Source: Schistocerca nitens (lineage: Eukaryota; Arthropoda; Insecta; Orthoptera; Acrididae). Taken from it: a DNA stretch of 64,000 nt. The first letter of the stretch is position 1; every line of letters begins with the position of its first letter. Made by a program: the position numbers and the translations under genes. The notes under the pieces are model-generated. The model was given only the letters and a program-made list of their open reading frames with translations. It searched no databases and was not told the origin of the DNA. The stretch lies in contig NC_064622.1 in the NCBI RefSeq assembly GCF_023898315.1, positions 164,010,178 through 164,074,177 on the forward strand. Reading direction: 5' to 3'. Positions 20,901-31,925 of the stretch are shown here, in pieces.

Positions 20901-22139
20901 CTACGGACGCCAGCTAGTGACGAGACGTCAGGAAATGAAAGGCGCAAAATGAGATACAGTAACAAGTGATTACTGACGCCGGTGTGTAACCTTTCATCTG
21001 AAGACGTGCCACACACTTATTTTGAGACCTCTGCTCTAGGGTCCATTAAAGAACATTGCTCGTTAGGGTATTCTGACCTCCATAAAGTGCTACTCGTGAC
21101 GTGCTCCACTTCATTAAACTAGTAACTGAGAATGATATCCTCGTAGTGCCATCGTCTCTGTGTGCGTTCACTGGACGTGTTTTCGTAACTTCAAAGCTCC
21201 TTAGCTTCTTAGGCTGAACGAAAAATAAAAATATGGTGAACCTAGTGAAAAGAAACAGAATGATGCGTATTACAGTCTGACAAACGACTGTCAAGCTATT
21301 TTCAGCATTTCAAATCTTCCAACTTAGTGTCGTCGAACACTGCTACACATCCTCTCCCGCCCCCGTTTTAAGCGTCAAATCTTGAAGACATTGTCCCGGA
21401 GAATATCCACGTGCGGTGAAGCTTGCCAGTGATGTTCTCTGGGGGAACGGAATTTCGCCAGTAAGGCAAAATCAGAACCGCGTGCCAGTATAAGAATGTT
21501 ATTAGCTTAAAACACCCACGCTGTTGTGATGTTTAAACCAGTTCCTAGTCCGTTTACTGTCACTGTCTTTCCGTATAGTGCTCTGCTATTTACACTTTTC
21601 CGTTAAAGAAGCAGTAGTACTCTTGTGAGAGAATTGCCCAATTGTAGATTCCGTGCTTCGAAAATCGGACGACGGAATGTTTCCCCAGTGATAAGGCGCT
21701 TGGAAGGACTGTGTCGAATGGATGTTAATCTGCGTATTTAATGTCTTCCGGAAGAGAGGTTGTTGGGGAGAAAAGGCTGTCTGCAGTGTTTGTATTAGTT
21801 ATTTATCAGTTAGCGTGGCGCCATTATACTGATGATCTCTCCCAGGAATACTTGGAAACTATAAAATGCTTACCGGAGACCTAAAGCTGTAATTATGAAA
21901 GAAAATCACTGAGAACTCTAAACAAACGGAAGCTCTTGTTACACTGTGAATGTGTGTATCTCGAATGCCAATCATACGAATCTTTCTGACGAACAAACTG
22001 TCATATGGTAAGAGCTCTTCTGGGTCTACTTTGTCTCTGTATCGATAACGTCTCTTCCGAAGCTCACCGACCTCACAGGTCGACGTCGCCATATCGATAA
22101 GTACGTGGTACTGTACTGACGCCGGGCGCCGTGCGTGCT
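20901..22139. other. unique-looking non-coding DNA upstream of the gene
   Basis: No transposon, no supported ORF. Belongs to the repeat-free domain. Confidence 0.45.
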
Positions 22140-22340
22140 GACGGGGGCGGAGACGTCACCTGTCAGCTGTCAGCGACAGTGAATAACAGTCCTGAGTGAC
22201 CGACGCGCACGCCACACACGCGTCGGCGTCCGTCCGGGAAATTAATCGGTGTCCGCTAGCGGCTCCTAAGAGTACGGCACGCCTACTCTGTCCCTCTGCG
22301 TATAAATATTACGAACGAGCAGACTTCGGGGAAGCTGATA
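22140..22340 (+). promoter_or_regulatory. candidate core promoter (GC box, CRE-like, TATA box)
   Basis: In order on the plus strand: GGGGGCGGAG (22,143, GC-box-like), GACGTCAC (22,153, CRE half plus flank), a CpG-rich stretch, then TATAAATA at 22,301-22,308. A start site would be expected near 22,330-22,340; no clear initiator is visible. The order and spacing suit an RNA polymerase II promoter for the gene whose coding exon starts 4.7 kb downstream, but this is inference. Confidence 0.35.
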
Positions 22341-25300
22341 GCGATCGGTCTTGACTCACGCCGCAAGGGACCAACGTGGTCAAGGTCCTGGGAGCGCCGG
22401 TCTTGGGAAACAGACGCGTTGATAGTCCGCTTCCGACCTCCCTCCCTTGTTCTCAGCGTTCCTCACTGTCCGAAACACGCAGGTGGCGACTGCCGTTCTG
22501 TGATTTTCATTTCTTCCTCTTTCTCTCGCGCTTTTAGTGTTCTAAAACGATCGACACAATTATTTACACACTTGACAAAAGCTGTACTGTTGTTGCAGCA
22601 CGAAAATAATGACTTAAACGGTTGCTTGAGTTACAATTGAAGCTCAAGGGCACAAGTAGAAATTGGTTTATTCAATAAATTAAACTGCGCGTCATAAACA
22701 CGCCTCTTCTAGTTCATAAACACTGAGAATGCTCCTGTAGCCTAAATGACCCGTGTTACGCACCTTGTGACCTTGTAGTTAAATTTCTCGTATCGTTTAG
22801 GTTTGTTCACCCCAGTAAACAGTCACACGAGAAATCTATGCTATCCGGCTCCTTGCGAGGTTGTGAGCGCCAGAAAAAAATGGATTTTTTACGTATTTGG
22901 TAAGGTCACATAAATTGTGCAACACAGACAGACACCGCTACAGTTGTGTAGTTCCTCTGGCCAGCTAACACGTCTGAGTTACAAACAGCTCAGGTTTCCT
23001 GACAGTCAGTTGTAATTTTTCTCTGTAATTCAGTAACAACTTGCTGGGCTTTTCGGTATTTCCACAGCGCTGCTCTAACGTCGTGGCACCTCCTCTACCT
23101 TCCCCTGAGTAAAATTCTGTTTGGGCTGTGAAAGTACACTGCATCGCTGTTGTCTGAATTTCAAGTGAAAGTCGCTAGTCGCGTGGGCTTTCGTTAAAAA
23201 TCTCTCGCCCCTCTCCCTCCACGGACTGAATCTTTGTTATCGGTGGCTGCGGCGTTGCAGTACCGAGGACTGGTGCAGCTGCAGAGCACAGCTCGTACAC
23301 GGCGCATCACCGGTCGGCTAATCTCCGCTGCCAGCCAGCAGTCGGTCCCGAAGGCTGGGGTTCGCTTCCCTGCCCACGCGTCACCCAGCAGCCGACCCGC
23401 CGCGCCGGTGCGGCACGGAATGCCGCCGTCGCCGCCTGCGTAGGCCGGAGAAAGCGCGCCGACCTTGCATTTCGGCTGCCGGCACCAAGGTCCCCCACCC
23501 CAGACCGTGTCACATCTGCTGCGCGGCCGCCTAGCACCTGGCCTCGAGTCGTGTGACGCGACGCGTGGCGTTTCCCACCCGCGCGCACCGTCATCAGGAG
23601 CGACGAACGCTGGCGTGGCGTGCATTCGGGCAGCCGGACGTCTACACCCAGTACACGTGTCGAGTAACAGGCGACGTTTCTAACTAGAACCAGTCGTCAG
23701 GTATAACAAACGCGTACGACGTCTCTTGTGGACGTGTTTTACTAGCTCCCTCCTGTCCTAATGGGCAGTCGCGCGCCGGGTACATTAAGTGTGCCTGTCT
23801 GACGGAGTTTCCGACTGTAAACCCATCGTCGGGCTTAACAGATATCGTCGGGCTCAGTGGAGAAGTGTAGACTATTATTCCGACTGTGATTTTATCAGCT
23901 GTCATCTCTTTTGAGAAGGCCCGGTAAATTTACCTGCCATATTGGACCACGGTGCGTAAATAGTGGCGCGCCATCGCTCGATAACCGTCGTCAGCATTAA
24001 ATGCTTGTACCGTAGCAGTGTCAGTGACAGATTATCGCTGAATTGTCCCTGACTTCTCGTTAAAGACGTCTCGACAGGTGACTGAATGCTGTGGCCTGTC
24101 AGTGGGCAGATAATTGGGAATAGTGTTTATTTAGCAACAGCGGCACACAAGAAATTAAATCAGTTTCAAGCGGCATTCACCTTGTGCTGTGTAAGTGCAG
24201 TTTTACAACAGACTACTTACTTGTGCTGTAAGAACAGAAGGTTGAACATAGTTGTACAAAGTGAAATTTGTATCTTGTGTGAGCCGGAAATAAACTTCAT
24301 ACGTTCTTTTTCAGAGGGGGCGCAGCAAATAAAGTTTTTAACTTACTAACAAGCCGTGACCTGTCTGACGTAATATGGCGGCAGCCTTTCTCGGAACATT
24401 TTTTCGGATCCTCATCAGGTAACGTAGAGCAGTTGTGCAACCGAGTACTCTTTGCGACAAGGGAAACACATCTCATGTGTCGCAATTGTTCATTGATACC
24501 TGAACCGTTACCCTATCGCGAGCAGGGCTTTCTTGCACTAGATTTGTGGCATATCGATGACTGACTCTGTCGTGACTGCCTTGTGAGTGCTGACTGTTTT
24601 AACCCAATATTGGTACACACCTGATACCAGCAGATGATAACGAAATTGTTGGTCCTATTGCCTACACATTTCATTTCGTCTTTGTCGATAGAATAATTTT
24701 AAACAGCTGGGCAGAGACAATTGCATTAGTGCTTCTATTTCTTCGTCGTACAGACGATATAAGTTTCCAAGTCATAATAACGTTTACGTGGTTGAAACCG
24801 TGACGAAACTGTAACGTAAGAGTTGTATACAACGTCACCTCTAGGTAGTAGCTACTGACTTTGTTCTTCCATGCAAAATTGAAGAAATTCGAGGTCAACG
24901 GCGCCTAATTGCGTAGTAGCAAGGTGGCATGAATTCGTTGCTGCCACGTGCAAGCTGTTTGTGGCTGGCGAGTGAAGCGTCGGTAAACGTCGATATATTT
25001 CTTGAAACTTACGGACGTAGACCGTGCTGTGGAAATATTTTCCCTGCCGACGTTAGCGACCTGGCTCTCCAGCGGCGATTGCAAAACGTTGTTCTCTTGT
25101 AGACCACGTAATGTGTTTGTATGGTAGTGTGGTGCGCGTGTGGTAGCGGACAGGTCAGAGGCGGATGCTGGGATATTAGCGACGCGACACAGTAGTCTGC
25201 AGCGGCCGTCGACGGTGTGTGACGTTTCTGCTGCGCCCTTCCGTCTGCTTGCTCACAAGGCCATTGTGAGGCTTCCCGCCTCTCGGGTCTTTCCGCTGCT

Positions 25301-26739
25301 GCTGGTTGTTCCTGTCGTCTTCGTCGGCCTTATTCCGTTTCCGGCCGCGGCGACACCTGGAGCGCTGGAGTCAGCCCGCGGGAACGCACCGGAGCCTGCC
25401 TACCACGGCGCTGTTACGGTGGGGCGCCTACGCAGACACTGCCTCCGTCGCTGGAGAATAGCTGGAGTGCTTCCAGCAGCGGTGGCTTGGCCGTGCACAG
25501 CGCTCCGCCCTATCTGTGAACCTCGGGAAAGGGCAGTCTGCACAGTAGCTGGAAGTGCAGTGTACCTCCTATACATCTATATTTTTATTATTGCGTGCCT
25601 TTTTTTCCTCACCAATACCTTAGCTTCATAGCCGGTAATGTATTGGTGTTGTTCGTAATACAACTTGAAGCATTATCGTGTCGCTAAACTATGGCTTAAC
25701 TCTTCCTTGTAGTTGTCTCGTGAAGTAAAGCAGGCTGTGTTGCTGTTCTTTTCTTTTTTTTTTCGGCCTCTGTTTCATTCCTCTAGCATTCTGAAGAGAC
25801 GCTCGCCCCACGTGGTCTACTCCCACTTCAATTTACTTCTATCAGTTGTGCTGAAAAATTGTGCTATGGAAATAAGTGCTGCGTAAAGTGTCACTTCCTC
25901 CACTCCCACGAGTGTCTTAGTTGAAGTCGTGAACAAGAGTTTTGTCAGTTAGTAGGCCGTGTGTAAGCAGTTAATTAAGCGGAAAACATAAAGTCTGCTC
26001 TGATACAGCAAACTCTACATTTTGTTTCTACTGATAGACGATAAACAGACTCATTTAACTCTTATACCTTAAAACTTGGGATTTACCTGCTGTAAAAGAG
26101 GTTAAGTCTACGAGGAAGAAAAGCAACAAAACTACGATCTCTGAAAATAGCTACATGACGCTAGTTGGTTAGTGAACTAGGACGACTTGCGTAGTGTGTT
26201 ACGTATGCGATACGACTGTATTCAACTCAGGGGCCTTAATAAACAGTGCAGAAGACTTACGCGTTGTAGGAGGTGAATCTAGGGAACATTGTTGCAAGTA
26301 GGAGTCCTCAACACAAATGATATTATGGAGACGTATTGCTTATTCTGAAGCACTTGTTTGCGTTGTATGGAACAGAAAAGTGGTCAGTGATGTGGCACAA
26401 ACGACAGCCAAGCAAGAACTGTTTTCACGAGACGTTGGCAAATGAATGAGTTGACGAGAGTTGGACAAGGTGCAGTAGATATCTGAGTTTACAGAGTGTA
26501 TACCTGAGAAGGAATTCCTTACAGTGATACGAGGAGGAAAGTAAACGCGCCCTTGTCAAGTGCACGAGGTGACACGACATCAAAAATAGGATATCGGTTA
26601 GCTCTGACAGGTGTTTGCTTAGAGAAGTTTCGCTGACAGATATATGTTTCCTGGTCGGCTCAAGTGGAGCATACACTCTGATTACTGGAAGTTGCCGGTG
26701 TAAGAGACAAGTGCAGCTTAACTTGAAGAGAGGTCCTGT
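22341..26739. other. transposon-free upstream region, possible 5' UTR/intron/regulatory DNA
   Basis: Has CpG-rich patches at 23,200-23,680 and 25,140-25,520. ORFs there (143 aa minus at 23,194-23,625; 163 aa plus at 25,140-25,631) have no ATG start or no motif. A donor-like GTGTAAGTGC lies near 24,189. No SINE, LINE or DNA transposon is recognisable in 4.4 kb. Confidence 0.45.
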
Positions 26740-27026
26740 CAGTTGGCGGCAGCGGTATTTACGCGACGCCAGCAACCGCCCCTACGTACCGTACGCCGTA
26801 AACACAGAATTACCGGAAGGTGGCGGCGGCGGCGCCTAAGTGATTGGGGTCCGAAGGTCGATAACCGCCGGGGAGGGGCCGTCCCGGTGTTATCGCGGCG
26901 GCCGCAGAGCAGGCGAGGCGAGGCGAGGTTGCCGTTATCGGAGCGGCCAGTGCGAGTCCGGACGCGACGCGACGCCCAGCACGCAGCCGCAGCCCACAGC
27001 AACCCGACCAGCGCAGGTGACAGGTG
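26740..27026 (+). other. GC-rich 5' leader of the coding exon
   Basis: Base composition shifts sharply to CpG-rich at about 26,740 and stays so into the coding sequence. An in-frame TGA at 27,018-27,020 closes the frame just upstream of the start codon, so this part is untranslated in that frame. No pyrimidine tract precedes a usable acceptor close to the ATG, so the leader is probably contiguous with the exon. Confidence 0.55.
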
Positions 27027-28862
27027 ATGTCCTACGACAGCAAGAGCTCCTCCGCAGCCGCGGACGCAGAAGTGGGCGGCTGGTCGAGCCGCAAGCTCGG
27101 CGGCCGCTACGCCAGGCCCTACTCGCCTTCTGCCGGCGCAGGCGCAGGTGCCGCCGAAGAGACGACGAGGGCGGCGTCGCCCGCCGGCTCGGCCAGCTCC
27201 GGCTACGTCTCCTACCGTAGCTCGATCGGCAACGGCGTCCGGTCCTACTCGCCGTTCCGCCCGCTGTCGCCGGCGCCACCGGCCTCCGCCCCCAACGAGG
27301 ACGACTCCGGGGGCGGCTCCGAGAGTTCCAGCTCCAGCGGCAAGCCTTCGTCCAACCCCGCGAGAGGCGGCGGCTCCGGCGGTGGCCGCTACGAGTCGCA
27401 GCTGACTTCGCAGTACGGACGCATCCGCCCCCTCGCGGCGCCAGTGATAACGCCTCCAGCGATGCCGCTGCCCTCCGTGGTGACTTCGAGGCAGGGCTCC
27501 TCTTCCCTGCCCCCGCTTCCCACCGGCAGAAACGGGTCGGACGCCGGCAGGTACTCTAGCCTGCCGCGGGGCAGTTCTCCCGCGGCGAACCAGCCCCTGT
27601 ACCGCAGCCTCTACACCGGTCGCGGCGGCCTCTCCAGCTACCGTTCCGAGAGCGAGCCCGTCACGCCCAACGTGGTGAACGTGGGTGCCTCCAGGATCGG
27701 GCCCTCGTCGTCCGCCGCGCCGTCGGACGACGAGTCGTCGGGTTCGCAGCGGGGCGGCTACAAGAGCGCTCGGGCCCAACCGGCGAGAGCGGAGGACTCG
27801 CCGAAGAGGGTGTACACCACCAGCTACGTGAGACAGAACGCCCGTTCGCCCTCCGCCCACGACCCGGACGAGAGGCGGAAGAATCGGGACGGTGAAGGAG
27901 ACGAGGAAGAAGTGGAGCCTCCGCCCGCAAACAAGGTGCAGGCCATCAGCGCCATGGTGCGCTTGAACGCGCGCGTGCCCTCGGCCAAGTCGAGCTACAG
28001 CGGCGACGACGGCGACGAGATTCTCGTCGACGGCGTTCCCGTCAGGGTGAGGGAGAGTCGGAGCAGACACAGGCAAAGCTACGACGACGAGGTCTTCTTC
28101 CAGGAGGACGGCGGCGGTCGCGGCGCGGCGCCGGCCGGACGGGAGCTGAAGCGCGTCTACCAGAACGAGATCGTGGACGGCGCCGACTCGGAGGTGCCGG
28201 ACTTCCCGCCGCCCCCGCCGCCGGCGAGCGACGGCGAAGGCGACGGCGGCCGCGGCCAGCGGCGCTACGGCGGCGGAGGCGGCAGCGGCGGGCGAGGCGG
28301 CGGCGGCTCCGGGACGGTGGTGGCGGCGTCGGCGACGTACCCCTCCGGATACTGGGGAGGCGGCCGGACCGCCAAGAACCAGCGCGCCGACGACGTACTG
28401 CACCCGGCGGCCGTGGCCGACGCGGCCGCGCCCTACAGCAGGCTCAGCTCCGCCTCTTCCGGACCCAAGAGCCCCTGGTCATCGAGCGCGGCCCCTCCCA
28501 TCGCCTCGCCGGAAGAATACGACGACGAGTACCGCGACTACGGCAAGATCAGGACGGTGGCGCGCGGCGCCGTGCTGCCGCCGGACGTGCCGCCTCCGCC
28601 GCCGCCCTCGTCGCCGCCCCCGGAGCTGGAAAACGCGACGAGCAGCAGCAGCGGCGGCAGCAGCCGCAGGGGCAGCACCAGCTCCGGAAGTGACAGTGGC
28701 GACAACGAGGACCGCCGCACCTACCGGCGCATGATGGACGAGCTGAGCGCCATGGAGGTCTCGGGCAAGAGGCGCCAGCAACAGCAGCAGAAGCAAGGCA
28801 ACCTGCAGCAGGTTCAGGACGAGCGCGGCCTGCCCATCAAGCGCTGGGAGTACAGCGGCAAG
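27027..28862 (+). CDS. first coding exon of an unrecognised large host protein (612 codons)
   Basis: The ATG at 27,027 is the first after an in-frame TGA (27,018) and has G at -3. The frame stays open to AAG|GTGAGT at 28,862/28,863, giving a phase-0 exon end. The protein starts MSYDSKSSSAAADAEVGGWS, with no signal peptide or membrane segment. It is rich in Ser, Gly, Pro and charged residues: polyproline at residues 394-399 and 522-527, a Gly-rich run at about 412-430, a Ser/Arg run at about 540-558 and Gln-rich 584-590, ending ERGLPIKRWEYSGK. Short motifs recur: KRVY at 260 and 375, and V-R-x-N-A-R-x-P-S-A at 268-277 and 311-320, which argues for real selection on protein sequence. The polyproline runs could bind SH3, WW or EVH1 domains. 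This suggests an intracellular scaffold or cytoskeletal/junction protein, but I do not recognise the family. The catalytic or folded part would be in later exons outside the window or unseen. Confidence 0.85.
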
Positions 28863-28868
28863 GTGAGT
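28863..28868 (+). other. splice donor GTGAGT
   Basis: AAG|GTGAGT matches the donor consensus exactly. Without splicing the frame would run 36 codons further into lower-GC sequence and stop at 28,971. Composition drops right after this site, supporting an exon-intron border. No downstream exon is recognisable to 64,000, implying an intron of over 35 kb if the gene continues. Confidence 0.82.
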
Positions 28869-28991
28869 CCGCCACGACTCGCACATTCCAAACCAGTTTT
28901 CCACGCCACACCCACACCCGCGCTATGGGTCTCAGCTATTAATGCATTCCTACTGCTCCTCAGAAGGACGTAGTGATCACTGTCAAGAGAC

Positions 28992-29275
28992 GCTGTTAAA
29001 ATTTCTTTATTGAACAAACAGTTTCGGTCCACAGATCATTATCAGGCTCATAAAAGCATTTACATCATATTAGGCGTTATAAAATCATAAGCGTTGGGTA
29101 ATAAAATCCAGGAATTCGTTACAGCTTTCATATAGTAATATGACTACAGTGACGAATTTATCGATTATATTATCTGAAACCAATGGTTTTATAACACCTA
29201 ATATGTAGTTGTAAACTCTTTTTTGAACCTGATGACGGAGAACCTAGCGAAACTGGTTGTCAAATAAAGAAATTT
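28992..29275. repeat. short element with ~50-bp inverted arms
   Basis: Left arm AAAATTTCTTTATTGAACAA...CAGTTTCGGTCC and right arm GAAACTGGTTGTC...AATAAAGAAATTTTATC are reverse complements with mismatches. Each arm, read outward from the centre, carries a C-T-G-A-T-[GA]-A ... GAAAC pattern followed by an AATAAAGAAATTTTA-like end. This resembles Penelope-type terminal repeats carrying hammerhead ribozyme relics. The family is not proven. Confidence 0.55.
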
Positions 29276-30928
29276 TATCTGCAGTTCTTGGCGGTAATTA
29301 TGACGTTCTTCATATAGAGCACCTGTCATGAACCCGGCATGTTTGTTAGAACGCCGACTTTACTAGCCACGGTCCTATTTGGGATGGTATACTATTCCCT
29401 TCTTTCGACTTTTGAACTGACTTGGATCTCCGAGTTATAAGAAGACGCATATAGTCTAACGTAGATTCTAAACCGCTGGGCAAATTACCAAACATTGCCG
29501 CCGTGGAAGAAGCGACGAGGGACAGATAAAAATCTTGCCGTCTACCGGACTGAACCCAGCTCTCATGGATTCGTAGTCCGGAAAAGTATCACTCATCCAT
29601 CATGGAAATGTGGAATGCTGAAGTCCATGCAACCTGAGAATAAGCAGTGAATGATAAAAGGAATATTCTGTCTCAACCATTGTGACTTTTATTCACAAAA
29701 CATGTGTCAGATGACTGTGTTCCACCACTAACAGTGGTAACGTAAATAATTAAGTATACTCTCGACATGAACAGCTATCAACACAATCAGTAAAAAATTA
29801 GTTGCTCTAGTTTACAGTCGCCATTTCATTTTTTAAATAAATACCGGATTCGGTACCATGTCATCAGACCATCCCAAATAGGTGTGGCATATTGACACTT
29901 CTGCTTGGAGAGGCCTGGCGATGGTACATAGTACCGAAACGGACAGTCATTTTATAAAATAAAACGGTGATTGTAGACCAATTAATAGATGTTTTCTGAA
30001 TAATTAAGTTTATATAAAAAATTAAATTTGTGGAAATAAATTTATTCAACTTACCACATCTTTTATTGGAATAAAACCTTCTGAAACATGAATAAATTAA
30101 AAAGCTACACACTATTTTTATCACTTCATCTGTTATCCTCAAATATTCTAGGAATCGGTAAACCAAGAAGAGGTTTGCACAAGAAATAGTAATTAAAGAA
30201 GCAAATATTTTGATTTTACGTTAAATTAATATTGAAGCAACTATTGAGGTACCTTGTTTCGAAGCTGGGGAAGTCTTTTTTTTCCCACACTGAATATTTG
30301 ATCTCCATGGAATCTCCCTCAAACATTTCTTAGCTGCGCCTTGATGATATGCTTCAAATCCAACCGTAAGTGTACCAGTTTGTTCCAGTGTTAAATGAAA
30401 TAATCGAGTCATTTGAATCGTAGGGAAAGCAAGTCGTACAATTAGGTTTATTGAAAGGATTATTCGAGAAAACGAAATGAGTGTACTAAGGATGTCTTGT
30501 AAAACTCTCCTGCGACGTATCCTAACATATTATTCAGGTCTGTCGATTTTAAGGATGCGCCACAGCAGGGCACGCAACTACGCAGTGTACACATACGCAC
30601 AGAATTGTCTCTGCCGTAAAAAGTAAGTGGAAACACTTGTCCACTCTGTTACGGTGCTGTGTATTGTAACGGTATTAGAAAGGCCTTTAAAAACACATTA
30701 TGGACCGCGAGGAACAGCATGCTCGTTTCTAGAATATTCGTACGAAAACTGTACCGTTAGTGTCGTGGTGTGAATGTCGTAGGCTATCAGTTGCCACATG
30801 TTCCCCAGTCAACGATTTTCTGCTTATTTACTGCACCTGTAACACTTCGCGTATTTAACACGGAGATACTGCGACAGTTCATCAATGTAACACAAAAACT
30901 GTCCTTTTTATCAATATCTCAGTATCCA
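29276..30928. other. intron-like AT-rich DNA, mostly unassigned
   Basis: No gene seen. 29,835-29,960 holds another partly inverted pair (CGGTACCATGTCATCAG and GTACCGAAACGGACAG), possibly a relic of the same class as the element before it. 30,000-30,900 shows nothing recognisable. Confidence 0.35.
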
Positions 30929-31925
30929 GAATGAGATTTTCACTCTGCAGCGGAGTGTGCGCTGATATGAAACTTCCTGGCAGATTAAAACTGTGTGCCC
31001 GACCGAGACTCGAACTCGGGACCTTTGCCTTTCGCGGGCAAGCGCTCTACCAACTTTTTTTTTTTTTTTTTTTGATATTTACGCACAGTCCACGACTGCA
31101 ACGCCATTTTTTTTTTCTATTTGTTTTTTTTTTTTCGAATGTCAGGCTGACCACCTTTGCTGACATACATTTTGTGGTACTATCGCATAAATAGTGTCTA
31201 CAAAGTCCCTATGTTGACAAATAGTGGCTAATGAGAAAAGTAATTAATTAAGGAAATGAATAAAACTGAAAATGCCCAAAAGAATGACATGAAGACATTG
31301 CGGATAGTACAAATACAAAAGAAACATGCTCCTGTAGCAATGAAATGAAATACGTGTCGGGGGCGACACCTGCTCACGACCCGACGTTCGATAGAGCAAA
31401 AGAGCCATCTATCGACTCGTTCTCCAGACGTTGGGGTAAGACTGGGTCGTCTTCTCGAAATTAACTAAGGGTCCATAAGTGTGATCGATGTCTATCTCGG
31501 CTTCTTCGTCTATCTCATCTCTCACCCGTCACACCCCATCTGGCCGGCGGGTCGGTAAATGTAAGTCGCAAGTAATTAGCGAAGTCTTGCCTATATTTCT
31601 TATGCTGTTGCAGCTTCGTGTGTCCATCCAGGAGAAAATGCCAAAAATCAATTTTGTCCTTTTCCGATTCGTTATATACGTAGCCCACCACCATTCCGCC
31701 AACTGAGCTACCGAAGCACGACTCACGCCCGGTACTCACAGCTTTACTTCTGCCAGTATCTCGTCTCCTACCTTCCAAACTTTACAGAAGCTCTCCTGCG
31801 AACCTTGCAGAACTAGCACTCCTGAAAGAAAGGATATAGCGGAGACATGGCTTAGCCACAGCCTGGGGGATGTTTCCAGAATGAGATTTTCACGCTGCAG
31901 CGGAGTGTGCGCTGATATGAAACTT
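30929..31925 (-). mobile_element. tRNA-derived repeat H with short terminal direct repeats, interrupted
   Basis: Starts CCAGAATGAGATTTTCACTC and GCAGCGGAGTGTGCGCTGAT, repeated at its other end (31,874-31,925). Read on minus it has a tRNA-like core: TAGCTCAGTTGGCGGAA (after the insertion) and TGGTAGAGCGCTTGCCCGCG, then CGAGTTCGAGTCTCGG as B box. The middle is displaced by a poly(T)-led insertion (31,056-31,690). I recall this as a common locust repeat. Confidence 0.75.
31056..31690 (-). mobile_element. poly(A)-ended retroinsertion of unresolved family
   Basis: Begins with T19 (a poly(A) tail on the minus strand), has a second A-rich tract near 31,108-31,136, and sits between CTCTACCAAC and CCAACTGAGC, so CCAAC is repeated at both edges. 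A minus frame reads VGYVYNESEKDKIDFWHFLL, then HTKLQQHKKYRQDFANYLRL and stops; no domain recognised. Probably the 3' end of a LINE. Confidence 0.6.

Noticed and set aside
25140-25631. 163-codon plus ORF with a hydrophobic stretch
   Set aside because: It starts at GTG, contains no ATG, and lies in CpG-rich non-coding DNA. No family motif.
26739-28403. 554-codon ORF on the minus strand opposite the coding exon
   Set aside because: It mirrors the GC-rich plus-strand exon and gives low-complexity Arg/Ala/Val sequence without motifs. The plus strand has a closed start, recurring motifs and a consensus donor.
28863-28973. Extension of the exon to the stop at 28,971
   Set aside because: A perfect donor at 28,863 and an abrupt drop in GC make read-through unlikely to be the main transcript.
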